Shown here: positions 1 through 8,000 of the stretch, piece after piece | Position numbering within the stretch: position 1 is the first letter of the stretch | How the letters are laid out: each line of letters begins with the position of its first letter | Assembly: GCA_035712285.1 (NCBI GenBank) | Contig: DASTBA010000110.1 | Coordinates: forward strand, 1 to 24,923 | Direction: 5' to 3' | DNA from: CAMLHP01 sp035712285 | Lineage (GTDB): Bacteria; Gemmatimonadota; Gemmatimonadetes; Gemmatimonadales; GWC2-71-9 | DNA: 24,923 nucleotides | Program-made: the position numbers and the translations under genes | The notes under the pieces: model-generated | Told to the model about the DNA's origin: nothing | Database searches by the model: none | The model's input: only the letters and a program-made list of their open reading frames with translations

Positions 1-65
1 CGCGGGTCGACGGCGCGTGGGGCGACCGGAACCTCCAGTGCACCTGGCCCGCTGACGGACGCTGA
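1..65 (+). CDS. gcvP: Glycine dehydrogenase (glycine cleavage P protein), C-terminal end only
   Basis: Only the last 20 residues are inside the window, read from base 3 to the TGA at 63-65. They contain VDGAWGDRNLQCTW. This matches the conserved end of full-length GcvP proteins, which carry a VD-x-x-YGDRNL-x-C-x-C pattern (as in the E. coli enzyme). The P protein is the PLP-dependent decarboxylase of the glycine cleavage system and loads the aminomethyl group onto the lipoylated H protein. The stop codon is immediately followed by the ATG of a lipoate-metabolism gene, which supports the assignment. The call rests on a short segment; the remainder lies upstream of the window. Confidence 0.75.
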   Translation, partial: RVDGAWGDRNLQCTWPADGR

Positions 66-899
66 ATGACGGCACTGGCAGGTCAGCCGTCCCCGATGGC
101 GAGTGATGTCACGGCCGAGACCGTGGCCCCGTTGGCCTGGCAGGCCTGGCTCGACGGTACGCCCCGGCCCGGCTGGTCCAACATGGCGATCGACAGCGCC
201 CTGCTGGATCTGGCCGGCCAGGGCGAGGCATGGCTCCGCCTCTACCGGTGGGATCCGTTCTGCCTCTCCTTCGGCCGGCACGAACCGGCGCTCCGCCGGT
301 ATGATCGTGAGGCGGTGGCCGCCCGCGGTCTCGACACGGTGCGACGCCCGACCGGCGGGCGTGCCGTGTGGCACGCCGAGGAACTCACCTACGCCGTCGC
401 GGCGCCGGCGGACGCTTTCGGTGACCTCACCCACGCGTATCGGCGCATTCACGCCATGCTGCAGCGGGCGGTCCAGTCGCTCGGGATTCCGGCCCGGCTC
501 GCAGCCGCGCCGACGGCACCGGCCGGCCTCGATGCCGGCGCCTGCTTTGCCAGTCCCGCCGGTGGCGAGGTGGTCGTCGGCACCGCGAAGCTGGTCGGCA
601 GCGCGCAGTTCCGTCAGGGCAGCGCGCTCCTGCAGCATGGCTCCCTGCTGCTGGCGGGCGACCAGAACCTCGTGGCCGCGGTGAGCCGGGGCCCCGCTCC
701 GGCGCCCCGCACGGCCACGCTCTCGGCGCTGCTCGGCCGCACGGCGGAGTTCGCGGACGTGGCGCATGTGGTGATGGATGCCGCACAGGCGTGGCCGGGG
801 CGCTGGCACACGCGTTCCGCCATGCCGGATCGCGTGGCGGAGGCCGCCCGACGCCACGAAGCGCAGTTCCAGTCATCCGAGTGGACCTGGCAGCGCTGA
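66..899 (+). CDS. lipM: Lipoyl/octanoyl protein transferase, LipM-type (BPL/LplA family)
   Basis: A 277-residue cytosolic enzyme of the biotin/lipoate A/B protein ligase fold. It probably moves an octanoyl group from acyl carrier protein to a lipoyl domain such as GcvH, the first step of lipoate synthesis. Visible motifs are RRPTGGRAVWH (about residues 93-103), the ACF cysteine at about 160, and GTAKLVGSAQFRQ followed by LQHGSLLL (about 172-196), with the conserved lysine at about 175. The cysteine sits where the catalytic cysteine of Bacillus LipM lies, so an octanoyltransferase is favoured over an ATP-dependent LplA ligase. The first ATG directly abuts the gcvP stop codon; a second ATG ten residues later is possible. 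The pairing with glycine cleavage fits a role in activating that system. Family assignment is firm; LipM versus LplA is an inference. Confidence 0.85.
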   Translation: MTALAGQPSPMASDVTAETVAPLAWQAWLDGTPRPGWSNMAIDSALLDLAGQGEAWLRLYRWDPFCLSFGRHEPALRRYDREAVAARGLDTVRRPTGGRAVWHAEELTYAVAAPADAFGDLTHAYRRIHAMLQRAVQSLGIPARLAAAPTAPAGLDAGACFASPAGGEVVVGTAKLVGSAQFRQGSALLQHGSLLLAGDQNLVAAVSRGPAPAPRTATLSALLGRTAEFADVAHVVMDAAQAWPGRWHTRSAMPDRVAEAARRHEAQFQSSEWTWQR

Positions 900-940
900 C
901 CCGCTGGACTCCGGACGCCGCCATCGGCACATTGCAGAGC

Positions 941-2617
941 GTGCCACGCGCGCGACCCCCCGCTCCGGAGCCGCCCACGACGCACTATCCGACGTTCCTC
1001 TCACTCCTGCTCCTGCTCGCAGCCGCGACACCGGCCCGCGCCCAGGCGCCGTCCGGCACGATTGTCATCGTCACCGGCGAGCAGGCGACTGTCCCGATCC
1101 CGACCTTCATGGAAGGACCGGGCAACACCCGCGCAAACCAGGATCTGGCCGACCAGCTCTACCTCCGGCTCGCCGTGCGGAAGCCGGGCCGGGCCACGAG
1201 CGACGAGCGCGGCTTCGAGCCGCAGCTGGCACGGAGCTGGACCCGGCTGGATTCCCTGACCCTCGCCTTCGACCTGGATCAACGCGCCCGCTGGCACGAC
1301 GGCACGCCGGTGACTGCGCGGGATGTGGTGTTCACCTTCCGGCGCGCCATGAGCGACTCGATCGCCCCGTCGCTGGCGAGCCACCTCCCCTATCTTGCGA
1401 GCGTCACGGCCAGCGGCGAGCACCAGGTCATCGTCCGTTTCTCGCGCGCGTATCCCGAACAGCTCTTCGACGCGACGTACTACGTCCAGCCGATTCCGGC
1501 GCACATCTTCGAAAACCGGCAGCCGCCATCGTCCGCGGGCGCGGTGGCCGCGACTCCAGTCGGTGACGGTCCCTATCGCTGGGTTCGCAGCGTCCCGGGA
1601 GAATTCATCGAGCTCGCCGCGGTGCCGGATTTCTTCCTCGGCAGGCCCGGCATCGGCCGGGTGGTCTTCCGGACCGCCACCGACCCGTCCGCGCGCCTCA
1701 ACCTGCTGCTGAGCGGGGAAGCGGACGCCCTGTCCGCCATCGTGCCGCCACTCGCCAACCGCGACCGGCTGCTCGCATCCGGCGATTTCCGGGTGCTCAC
1801 GATGGCCTCCAATCTGGTCGGCTACCTGCTCTACAACCTGCGCACGCCAGGCGATTCCGCCGCGCCGCACCCGGTGCTCGCGGACCGGCGGGTGCGGCAG
1901 GCGCTGACCCTGGCGCTCGACCGCCAGGCGATGGCGCGCTCGGTCTTCGGCGGCTACGCGAAAGTTCCGTACGGACCCGTGTCGCAGGTGATGTGGCTGA
2001 GCGCGGTGGCGCCCCGCCCATCCCGGCAGGACCTGGCCACCGCGCGCCGCCTGCTGGCCCAGGCCGGGTGGCGAGACCGGGATGGTGACGGCGTGCTCGA
2101 GCGGAACGGCACTCCACTGCGGCTGTCGGTCATCGTGCCGAGCACCAGCACCATGCGCCGGCAGCTGGCGATCGCCGCGCAGGAGCAGCTGCGCCAGGTC
2201 GGCGTGCAGCTCGACGTCCTGGTGCTGGAGCGGCCGGTCTGGCAGGAGCGGTTCGTGAGCGGCCGGTTCGATATCGCCTTCGGCTCCATGACCCAGTCGC
2301 CCACGCCTTCCGGGCTCAACGAGTCATGGACCTGCGCGGGATCCTCCAACGTCAGCCACTATTGCGACACGGTGGCCGATTCGCTGCTCGCCGCGGCGAC
2401 GCTCTCGGTGGCGGATCCCGCCGCCACCTATGTCACCCTCCTCCGGCGGATCGAGAGTGACGCGCCGGCAACGTTCCTCTTCGCCCCGCTCGACGTGGTG
2501 GCGGTGCACAAGCGGTTCGACGGCGTGGAACTCCGCGACGGCTCGCCCTGGCTCATGCTGTGGCGCTGGCACGTGCGCCGCGGCCAGGAGCTCCCGCGCG
2601 ACCGCGTGCCCCGCTGA
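941..2617 (+). CDS. Peptide ABC transporter substrate-binding protein (SBP family 5, DppA/OppA-like)
   Basis: Periplasmic solute-binding protein of the oligopeptide/dipeptide ABC importer family, about 558 residues from the GTG at 941. The N-terminus carries an export signal: a leucine-rich stretch (FLSLLLLLAAATPARA) followed by QAPSG, with a signal peptidase I-type ARA site and no lipobox cysteine, so it is probably free in the periplasm. Family 5 features include LADQLYLRL, the FEPQLARSW segment, the WHDGTPVTARDVVFTF block, and the RRVRQALTLALDR block in the second lobe. The frame is open back to 791, but an earlier start would place the signal peptide deep inside the protein. GTG 941 or GTG 881 (overlapping the lipM end) are the sensible starts, and neither has a clear ribosome site. 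It is first of a five-gene importer set. The ligand cannot be read from the sequence. Confidence 0.88.
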   Translation: MPRARPPAPEPPTTHYPTFLSLLLLLAAATPARAQAPSGTIVIVTGEQATVPIPTFMEGPGNTRANQDLADQLYLRLAVRKPGRATSDERGFEPQLARSWTRLDSLTLAFDLDQRARWHDGTPVTARDVVFTFRRAMSDSIAPSLASHLPYLASVTASGEHQVIVRFSRAYPEQLFDATYYVQPIPAHIFENRQPPSSAGAVAATPVGDGPYRWVRSVPGEFIELAAVPDFFLGRPGIGRVVFRTATDPSARLNLLLSGEADALSAIVPPLANRDRLLASGDFRVLTMASNLVGYLLYNLRTPGDSAAPHPVLADRRVRQALTLALDRQAMARSVFGGYAKVPYGPVSQVMWLSAVAPRPSRQDLATARRLLAQAGWRDRDGDGVLERNGTPLRLSVIVPSTSTMRRQLAIAAQEQLRQVGVQLDVLVLERPVWQERFVSGRFDIAFGSMTQSPTPSGLNESWTCAGSSNVSHYCDTVADSLLAAATLSVADPAATYVTLLRRIESDAPATFLFAPLDVVAVHKRFDGVELRDGSPWLMLWRWHVRRGQELPRDRVPR

Positions 2618-2618
2618 C

Positions 2619-3587
2619 ATGCGCTGGCTCGCCAGCCGGCTCGGACAGGCCGCCGTCACGGCACTGCTGGCGATCACGCTCACCTTCTTCATCATGCGCG
2701 CCGCCCCCGGCGATCCGCTCGCGCGCCTCGGCGACGAGCGGCCGCTCACCCCGGCGGAAGCCGCCGTGCTGCGAGCACGGTACGGTCTCGACCAGCCCTT
2801 GGCCCGCCAGTTCGCAAGCTTCCTCTCGGGCGCGGTGCGCGGTGACTTCGGCACCTCCATCCAGTACGGCCGCCCGGTGACGGCGCTCCTCCGGGAGCGG
2901 CTCCCCGCCTCGCTTCTCCTGGGCGGCACGGTGCTGCTCCTGACCTTCGCCTTCGGCTCCTGGCTCGGCGCGCTGCAGGCACTTGGCGCGGGCCGTCCGG
3001 CGGACCGCACCATCGGCGTGCTCTCGCTGGCCGCCTACGCCACGCCTTCCTTCTGGCTGGGCCTGGTGCTCGCCTGGCTCGTCGGGGTGGAGTGGCGCCT
3101 GCTGCCAGCCACCGGCATGCACGACATGTTCCTGCCGCCGGATGCGCCGTTCGGCACCCGCGCGCTCGACGTGCTGCGCCATCTCGTCCTGCCGGCCCTC
3201 ACCCTGGCCCTCGTCAACATCGGCGCCACGATGCGCCACCAGCGGAGCGCCATGCTCCTGGCCCTGCGCGAACCGTTCGTGCTCGGCGCCCGGGCGCGCG
3301 GCCTCGGCGAATGGCGCGTGCGCTGGCGCCATGCCTTCCGCAACGCCCTCTTCCCGGTGGTGACGCTCTTCGGCCTCTGGCTCCCCCTGGTGGTGGCCGG
3401 TTCGGTGTTCGTCGAGCAGGTGTTCGGCTGGCCCGGTCTCGGTGCACTCGCCGCCGACGCGGTCGGCGCGCGGGACTATCCGCTGCTCATGGGCATCACG
3501 GTGCTGGTCTCGCTGATCGTGGTGTTCGGCACCCTGACGGCCGACGCGGCGTACGCCCTGCTGGATCCCCGGGTGCGCCGGCCGTGA
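2619..3587 (+). CDS. dppB: Peptide ABC transporter permease, DppB/OppB-like
   Basis: Inner-membrane permease of 322 residues. It begins RWLASRLGQA, followed by a first membrane helix with TLTFFIMRAAPGDP, the typical N-terminal signature of DppB-type subunits. Several hydrophobic segments follow. The cytoplasmic EAA-like coupling loop is visible as LGARARGLGEWRVRWRHAFRNAL (described by its ends: LGARARGLG and HAFRNAL), which contacts the ATPases. The C-terminal block has FVEQVFGWPGLG and DYPLLMGI, both family hallmarks. The ATG lies one base after the binding-protein stop codon, and the stop overlaps the next gene by GTGA, so it is co-translated with its partners. Length is normal for the family. 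Confidence 0.93.
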   Translation: MRWLASRLGQAAVTALLAITLTFFIMRAAPGDPLARLGDERPLTPAEAAVLRARYGLDQPLARQFASFLSGAVRGDFGTSIQYGRPVTALLRERLPASLLLGGTVLLLTFAFGSWLGALQALGAGRPADRTIGVLSLAAYATPSFWLGLVLAWLVGVEWRLLPATGMHDMFLPPDAPFGTRALDVLRHLVLPALTLALVNIGATMRHQRSAMLLALREPFVLGARARGLGEWRVRWRHAFRNALFPVVTLFGLWLPLVVAGSVFVEQVFGWPGLGALAADAVGARDYPLLMGITVLVSLIVVFGTLTADAAYALLDPRVRRP

Positions 3588-4429
3588 CGACCGGGCTGGC
3601 GCGCGCCATGCGGGGCGCCCTGGAGCGGCCGTCGGGGCGCGCCGGTGCCATGGCGATCATCGCCATCATCCTCTTCGGTCTTTTCGCGCCGCTTGCCCTC
3701 CCGGATCCGGCCGCCCAGCCCGACATCGTCGCCGATGCGCTCCTCGCGCCGAGTGCCGAGCATCCCTTCGGGACCGATCAACTGAGCCGTGACGTACTCG
3801 CCCGGGTCGCATCCGGCACCCGGGTCTCGCTCACCGTCGCGGCGGTGGCCGTGGCCCTCTCGGTCACACTCGGCGCGCTGGTCGGACTGGTGGCGGGCTA
3901 CAGCGGCGGCGCGGTGGATGCCGTGCTCATGCGACTGGTGGACGGTGCGATGGCGGTGCCACGACTCTTCATCCTGCTCCTGCTGGTGGCGGCGTGGGAG
4001 CGGATGCCGCTCCTGGCGCTGATGCTCGTGATCGGCGCCACCGGCTGGCTGGGCACCAGCCGCCTCGTCCGCGCCGAGGTCCTGCGGCTCAAGTCGGCCG
4101 ATTTCGTCCGCGGCGCCGAAGCGCTCGGGGCAGAGCCGGGCCGCGTTATGTTTCGCCATCTGCTGCCGAACGCGGCCGGGCCGCTCCTGGTGGCAGCCAC
4201 CCTCGGCGTGGGCGATGTCATCCTGCTGGAAGCCGGCCTGTCGTTCCTCGGGATGGGCGTGCGCCCTCCGACGCCCTCGTGGGGCGGGATGATCCTGGAC
4301 GGCAAGGACCTGCTCACCGCCGCTCCCTGGATCAGCATCTTCCCCGGCCTCGCCATCGTGGGCACCGTGCTGGCCATCAACATGTTCGGCGACGCACTGC
4401 GCGCCGCCCTCGACCCGCGGGAGTCATGA
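3584..4429 (+). CDS. dppC: Peptide ABC transporter permease, DppC/OppC-like
   Basis: Second inner-membrane permease, 281 residues from the GTG at 3584. That GTG shares the GTGA tetranucleotide with the dppB stop. It opens with a hydrophobic helix (MAIIAIILFGLFAPLAL). The periplasmic segment HPFGTDQLSRDVLARV is diagnostic of DppC/OppC subunits. The coupling loop contains FVRGAEALGA and HLLPNAAGPL, and the final part has LEAGLSFLGMGVRPPTPSWG and a closing LRAALDPR motif. It pairs with DppB to form the heterodimeric channel. An internal ATG at 3608 is an alternative start, but the coupled GTG fits the pattern of the rest of the operon. Confidence 0.92.
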   Translation: MTTGLARAMRGALERPSGRAGAMAIIAIILFGLFAPLALPDPAAQPDIVADALLAPSAEHPFGTDQLSRDVLARVASGTRVSLTVAAVAVALSVTLGALVGLVAGYSGGAVDAVLMRLVDGAMAVPRLFILLLLVAAWERMPLLALMLVIGATGWLGTSRLVRAEVLRLKSADFVRGAEALGAEPGRVMFRHLLPNAAGPLLVAATLGVGDVILLEAGLSFLGMGVRPPTPSWGGMILDGKDLLTAAPWISIFPGLAIVGTVLAINMFGDALRAALDPRES

Positions 4430-5400
4430 CCTCTCTGCTCGACGTCCGGAACCTCGGCGTCTCCTTTCCCGACCGCCACGCCGGGCGCATCCACCCGGTG
4501 GATGGCGTGTCGTTTACGCTGGAACGGGGCAGGACCCTGGCGCTCGTGGGGGAATCGGGCTGCGGCAAGAGTCTCACCAGCCTCGCCCTCCTCCGGCTGG
4601 TGCCGGCACCAGGACGGATCGAGGACGCCAGCCGCATCACGCTCGACGGCACCGACCTCATGGCGCTCGATCGCGAACAGCTCCGCCGGATCCGGGGCCG
4701 CCGCATCGCGATGATCTTCCAGGATCCGATGACCAGCCTCAACCCGGTCTTCCGCATCGGCGACCAGATCACCGAGGTGATCCACGCGCACTTCGACGTG
4801 CCGAAGGCGGAGACCCGCCAGCGCGCGGCGGCGCTGCTGCAGGAAGTGGGCATTCCCGATCCCGTGGCCCGGCTCGACGCCTATCCGCACCAGCTCTCGG
4901 GCGGGATGCGCCAGCGGGTGATGATCGCGATCGCTCTCGCGGGGGAGCCCGAACTGCTCATCGCCGATGAACCGACCACGGCGCTCGACGTGACAGTCCA
5001 GGCCCAGATCCTTGAATTGCTCGACCACCTGCGCGCCTCGCGCGGGATGGCCATGCTGCTCATCACGCACGACCTCGGCATCGTGGCGGGGCGCGCCGAT
5101 CACGTGGCCGTCATGTACGCCGGCCAGATCATCGAGACAGCCCCCACGGCGGAACTCTTCGCACGGCCGTCGCATCCCTACACGCAGGGTCTCTTTGCGT
5201 CGGTGCCCCGGCTCACCGGGCCGGTGGGACGGCTCACGCCGATCGCCGGCACCGTGCCGCCGCCCAGCGCCTGGCCCGGCGGATGCCGCTTCCGGCCGCG
5301 CTGCCCGGTGCGCCACCCGCGCAGCGAGGAAGCGCCGCCCATGCTCGACGTGGCGCCGGATCACCAGATGCGCTGCTGGATCGCGGGAGATCCCCGGTGA
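4426..5400 (+). CDS. dppD: Peptide ABC transporter ATP-binding protein, DppD-like
   Basis: Cytosolic ATPase of the importer, 324 residues. Walker A GESGCGKS lies at about residues 42-49, the Q-loop IFQDPMTSLNP begins near 98, the ABC signature is LSGGMRQR at about 157-164, Walker B is LLIADEP at about 177-183, and the switch histidine is in ITHD near 215. The C-terminal extension typical of oligopeptide ATPases follows, with SHPYTQGLFASVPRL and cysteines in GCRFRPRCP and RCW. A cysteine cluster in this extension has been reported to bind an iron-sulphur cluster in some DppD proteins; whether that applies here is unknown. The ATG overlaps the dppC stop as ATGA. Confidence 0.94.
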   Translation: MTSLLDVRNLGVSFPDRHAGRIHPVDGVSFTLERGRTLALVGESGCGKSLTSLALLRLVPAPGRIEDASRITLDGTDLMALDREQLRRIRGRRIAMIFQDPMTSLNPVFRIGDQITEVIHAHFDVPKAETRQRAAALLQEVGIPDPVARLDAYPHQLSGGMRQRVMIAIALAGEPELLIADEPTTALDVTVQAQILELLDHLRASRGMAMLLITHDLGIVAGRADHVAVMYAGQIIETAPTAELFARPSHPYTQGLFASVPRLTGPVGRLTPIAGTVPPPSAWPGGCRFRPRCPVRHPRSEEAPPMLDVAPDHQMRCWIAGDPR

Positions 5401-6404
5401 CCGGCGGCAACGGCGCTCCCATCCTCGAGGTGCAGAACCTCGTGAAGTACTACGAGAGCGGCGGCTTTCTCCAGCGCCGCCAGCCACCGGTGCGGGCCGT
5501 GGACGGGGTCTCGTTCACGATCGGCCGGGGGGAGACGCTGGCGCTGGTAGGCGAGTCCGGCTGCGGCAAGAGCACCGTGGGGCGCACGATCCTCCGGCTG
5601 CAGGACCGTACCTCGGGCACCGTGACCTTCGAGGACCGGGATGTCTTTGCGCTCGGCCGGGAGCCGCTGCGGACCCTGCGCCGGCGCATGCAGATCATTT
5701 TCCAGGATCCCTACTCCTCCCTCAACCCCCGGATGACCGTGGGCGAGGCCGTGGCGGAGGGAATCCGGATTCATCGCCTGGCGTCGGGACCGGCCGTTGC
5801 CGAGCGGGTGTCGGCGCTGCTCGAGGAGGTCGGGCTCGACCCGGGCTATGCCCGGCGGTATCCGCACGAGTTCTCCGGCGGCCAGCGCCAGCGGATCGGC
5901 ATTGCCCGCGCCCTGGCGGTGGAACCGTCCTTCATCGTCTGTGACGAACCGGTCTCCGCGCTGGACGTGTCGGTGCAGGCGCAGGTGCTGAACCTCCTTC
6001 GCGACCTGCAGGAGCGGCGCGGCCTCTCGTATCTGTTCATCGCGCACGACCTCGCCGTCGTGCGGCAGATCGCGCACCGGATCGCGGTGATGTACCTCGG
6101 GCGCATCGTGGAGTCCGGGCCGGCCGAGGCCCTGCTCGCCGATCCGCGCCACCCCTACACCCAGGCCCTGCTCTCCGCGGTGCCGGAACCGGACCCGGAT
6201 GCCCAGCGCGAGCGGATCGTGCTGGGCGGCGACCTGCCGAGTCCCGCGCGCCCGCCATCCGGCTGCCGCTTCCATACCCGCTGTTTTCACCCGCTGCGGG
6301 ATGTCCGCTGCCGCACGGACCAGCCCGAACTTCGCCCGGTCGCCGGAACCAGGGTGGCCTGTCATTATGCCGAGACCGTGGCAGCCCCTGTGGAACAATC
6401 ATGA
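5397..6404 (+). CDS. dppF: Peptide ABC transporter ATP-binding protein, DppF/OppF-like
   Basis: Second ATPase of the importer, 335 residues from the GTG at 5397, which overlaps the dppD stop as GTGA. Walker A GESGCGKST lies at about 52-60, the Q-loop is IFQDPYSSLNPRM (about 101-113), the signature is FSGGQRQR (about 159-166), Walker B is FIVCDEP (about 179-185), and the H-loop is IAHD near 217. The SSLNPR Q-loop and FSGGQ signature are typical of DppF/OppF rather than DppD. The C-terminal oligopeptide extension again carries paired cysteines (GCRFHTRCF, RCRT, ACHY). With DppD it forms the nucleotide-hydrolysing pair that powers uptake. The stop overlaps the next gene by ATGA. Confidence 0.94.
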   Translation: MTGGNGAPILEVQNLVKYYESGGFLQRRQPPVRAVDGVSFTIGRGETLALVGESGCGKSTVGRTILRLQDRTSGTVTFEDRDVFALGREPLRTLRRRMQIIFQDPYSSLNPRMTVGEAVAEGIRIHRLASGPAVAERVSALLEEVGLDPGYARRYPHEFSGGQRQRIGIARALAVEPSFIVCDEPVSALDVSVQAQVLNLLRDLQERRGLSYLFIAHDLAVVRQIAHRIAVMYLGRIVESGPAEALLADPRHPYTQALLSAVPEPDPDAQRERIVLGGDLPSPARPPSGCRFHTRCFHPLRDVRCRTDQPELRPVAGTRVACHYAETVAAPVEQS

Positions 6405-7195
6405 AACGACAACCGGTATTTCAGGTGGACGCCTTCGCCGAGCGCCCGTTCAGCGGCAACCCCGCGGCCGTCTGCGTGCTGGAGCACGATCTCGACGACG
6501 GGCTCATGCAGCAGATCGCGATGGAGATGAACCTGTCGGAGACGGCCTTTCTCCGGCGGCGGGACGACGGCCGCTGGCAGCTCCGCTGGTTCACCCCGAC
6601 CGTGGAAGTGGACCTCTGCGGGCACGCCACGCTCGCCAGCGCGCACGTGCTGTGGAAGGAACTCGCGGCACCGGACCGGCAGCTTGAATTCGAGACCCGG
6701 AGCGGCACGCTTCGGGCGCGCCAGCAGGCCGACGGCATCGAACTGGACTTCCCCGCCGTCCGCGTGGAAGCGGCGCCGGCGCCCGACGGACTGACAACGG
6801 CCCTGGGCGTACCGGCGCAGTCGGTATGGCGGAACCGGTTCGACTGGCTGGTGGAGCTGGATCGCGCCGAGACGGTGCGCACGCTCCAGCCCGATGTCGG
6901 CGCGCTCGGCCGCCTCGGCGCCCGGGGCGTGATCGTGACCGCCGCGGCGGACGATCACCGTTACGATTTCATCTCCCGGTTCTTCGCACCCGGCTCCGGC
7001 GTCCCGGAGGATCCGGTCACCGGATCGGCGCATTGCGCCCTGGCACCCTTCTGGGCCGAGCGCCTGGGACGCACGACGCTGACCGGTTACCAGGCCTCGG
7101 CCCGCGGCGGGATGGTCGGCACCGTGGTCCAGGGCGATCGCGTGCTGCTGCGCGGCCATGCCGTGACGGTGATGCGCGGCGAGCTGCTGCTGTGA
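6401..7195 (+). CDS. PhzF family isomerase/epimerase-like protein
   Basis: A 264-residue protein of the PhzF family, a two-lobed diaminopimelate-epimerase-like fold. Visible signatures are FQVDAFAERPFSGNPAAVC at the N-terminus, NLSETAF with the candidate catalytic glutamate at about 47, DLCGHATLASAH, and EDPVTGSAHCALAPFW in the second half. The founding member isomerises a phenazine precursor, but most family members have no assigned substrate and there are no phenazine genes here. The start ATG overlaps dppF and the stop overlaps csaA, so it is made together with the peptide importer. This hints at a job on imported amino acids or peptides, which is inference. The family call is firm; the reaction is unknown. 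Confidence 0.88.
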   Translation: MKRQPVFQVDAFAERPFSGNPAAVCVLEHDLDDGLMQQIAMEMNLSETAFLRRRDDGRWQLRWFTPTVEVDLCGHATLASAHVLWKELAAPDRQLEFETRSGTLRARQQADGIELDFPAVRVEAAPAPDGLTTALGVPAQSVWRNRFDWLVELDRAETVRTLQPDVGALGRLGARGVIVTAAADDHRYDFISRFFAPGSGVPEDPVTGSAHCALAPFWAERLGRTTLTGYQASARGGMVGTVVQGDRVLLRGHAVTVMRGELLL

Positions 7196-7524
7196 CGGAT
7201 GCGCTGGCGGCGTTCGCGACGGTGGAACTCCGCGTCGGCAGGGTTACCCGCGCCGAACCCAATCCTACGGCGCGCAAGCCGGCCTACTGCCTGTGGATCG
7301 ATTTCGGGGAACTGGGCGAGCGAACCTCGAGCGCCCAGCTGACGGCGGTCTATGAAGCGCGGGAGCTGGCAGGGCGGCTGGTCATCGCCGCGATGAACCT
7401 CGGTTCGCGACGGATCGCCGGCTTCGAGTCGCAGGTGCTCGTCCTGGGGCTGCCGGACCAGGACGGCAATGTCGTCCTGCTCCAGCCGGAGCGGGATGTT
7501 CCGGTGGGCGGCCGGGTCTACTGA
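7192..7524 (+). CDS. csaA: CsaA-like tRNA-binding protein
   Basis: A 110-residue protein, the usual CsaA length, starting at the GTG that overlaps the PhzF stop codon. It consists of a single OB-fold EMAP/tRNA-binding domain. Conserved stretches include VELRVGRVTRAEPNPTARKP, WIDFGELGERTSSAQLT, RRIAGFESQVLVLG, and a C-terminal VVLLQPERDVPVGGRV. Bacterial CsaA proteins bind tRNA and have been described as chaperone-like helpers of secretion. Why it is last in a peptide-importer operon is not clear from the sequence. It ends three bases before a convergent gene. Confidence 0.9.
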   Translation: MTDALAAFATVELRVGRVTRAEPNPTARKPAYCLWIDFGELGERTSSAQLTAVYEARELAGRLVIAAMNLGSRRIAGFESQVLVLGLPDQDGNVVLLQPERDVPVGGRVY

Positions 7525-7527
7525 AGA

Positions 7528-7929
7528 TCAGCCCGGCGGCAATGAGTCCGTGGACGGGCGCAGCAGGAAGCCGGTGACGGTGCCGTCCGGCGCCAGGGTC
7601 CACTGCAGCAGCACCTGGGCATCGGAGCCGCCGAAGCGCGCGAGGCGCGAGTACACGGTCAGGGAATCTTCCCGGGTGACCCGCTCCGCCGGCGCACCCT
7701 GTTCCGGGCCCAGGGTCTGCACGCTGCGGCTCGCGAACCGTGCGAGGGCTTCCGGCGACTGGAACGTGAGCTTCATTTCCGGGGAGAAGCGGGCCCAGAG
7801 CCGCGGGAAATCCTGCCGGTACAGCCACTCCGTGTAGGTGCGTCCCTGGTCGCGGGGACTCTCCCCGGCGCCGGTGCAGGCACCGGTCGTCAGGACCAGC
7901 ACAGCGAGCAGCCGCCCGGAACCTCGCAT
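7528..7929 (-). CDS. Small DUF3887-like exported or lipo-protein, function unknown
   Basis: A 133-residue protein starting at ATG 7929. A strong ribosome site (GGAGG, complement of 7932-7939) decides this start over an in-frame codon at 7968. The N-terminus is a signal sequence (RLLAVLVLTTGACTGAG) whose cysteine may be a lipidation site; TGAC lacks the usual leucine or valine at -3, so lipidation is uncertain. The mature part (TYTEWLYRQDFPRLWARFSP, then SPEALARFASR) resembles the DUF3887 domain often found in front of esterases, but no hydrolase domain follows. It could be a stand-alone periplasmic domain. It is transcribed away from the M55 peptidase gene across a 71-base divergent spacer. 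Confidence 0.7.
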   Translation of the reverse strand: MRGSGRLLAVLVLTTGACTGAGESPRDQGRTYTEWLYRQDFPRLWARFSPEMKLTFQSPEALARFASRSVQTLGPEQGAPAERVTREDSLTVYSRLARFGGSDAQVLLQWTLAPDGTVTGFLLRPSTDSLPPG

Positions 7930-8000
7930 CGTTTCCTCCGCTTTCCTCGGATGCATGGAGCGTAGCACCGCCGTTCTCCCCCGCGCAACCCGGAGTCTGC

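Noticed and set aside
791..940. Upstream extension of the binding-protein gene to an earlier start
   Set aside because: It would overlap lipM by over 100 bases and bury the signal peptide some 70 residues inside the protein.
3898..5487. Long reverse-strand open frame of over 500 codons across dppC and dppD
   Set aside because: It is antisense to two genes with complete ABC motifs, its protein is rich in Arg, His and Gly with no recognisable domain, and such frames are expected opposite GC-rich coding sequence.
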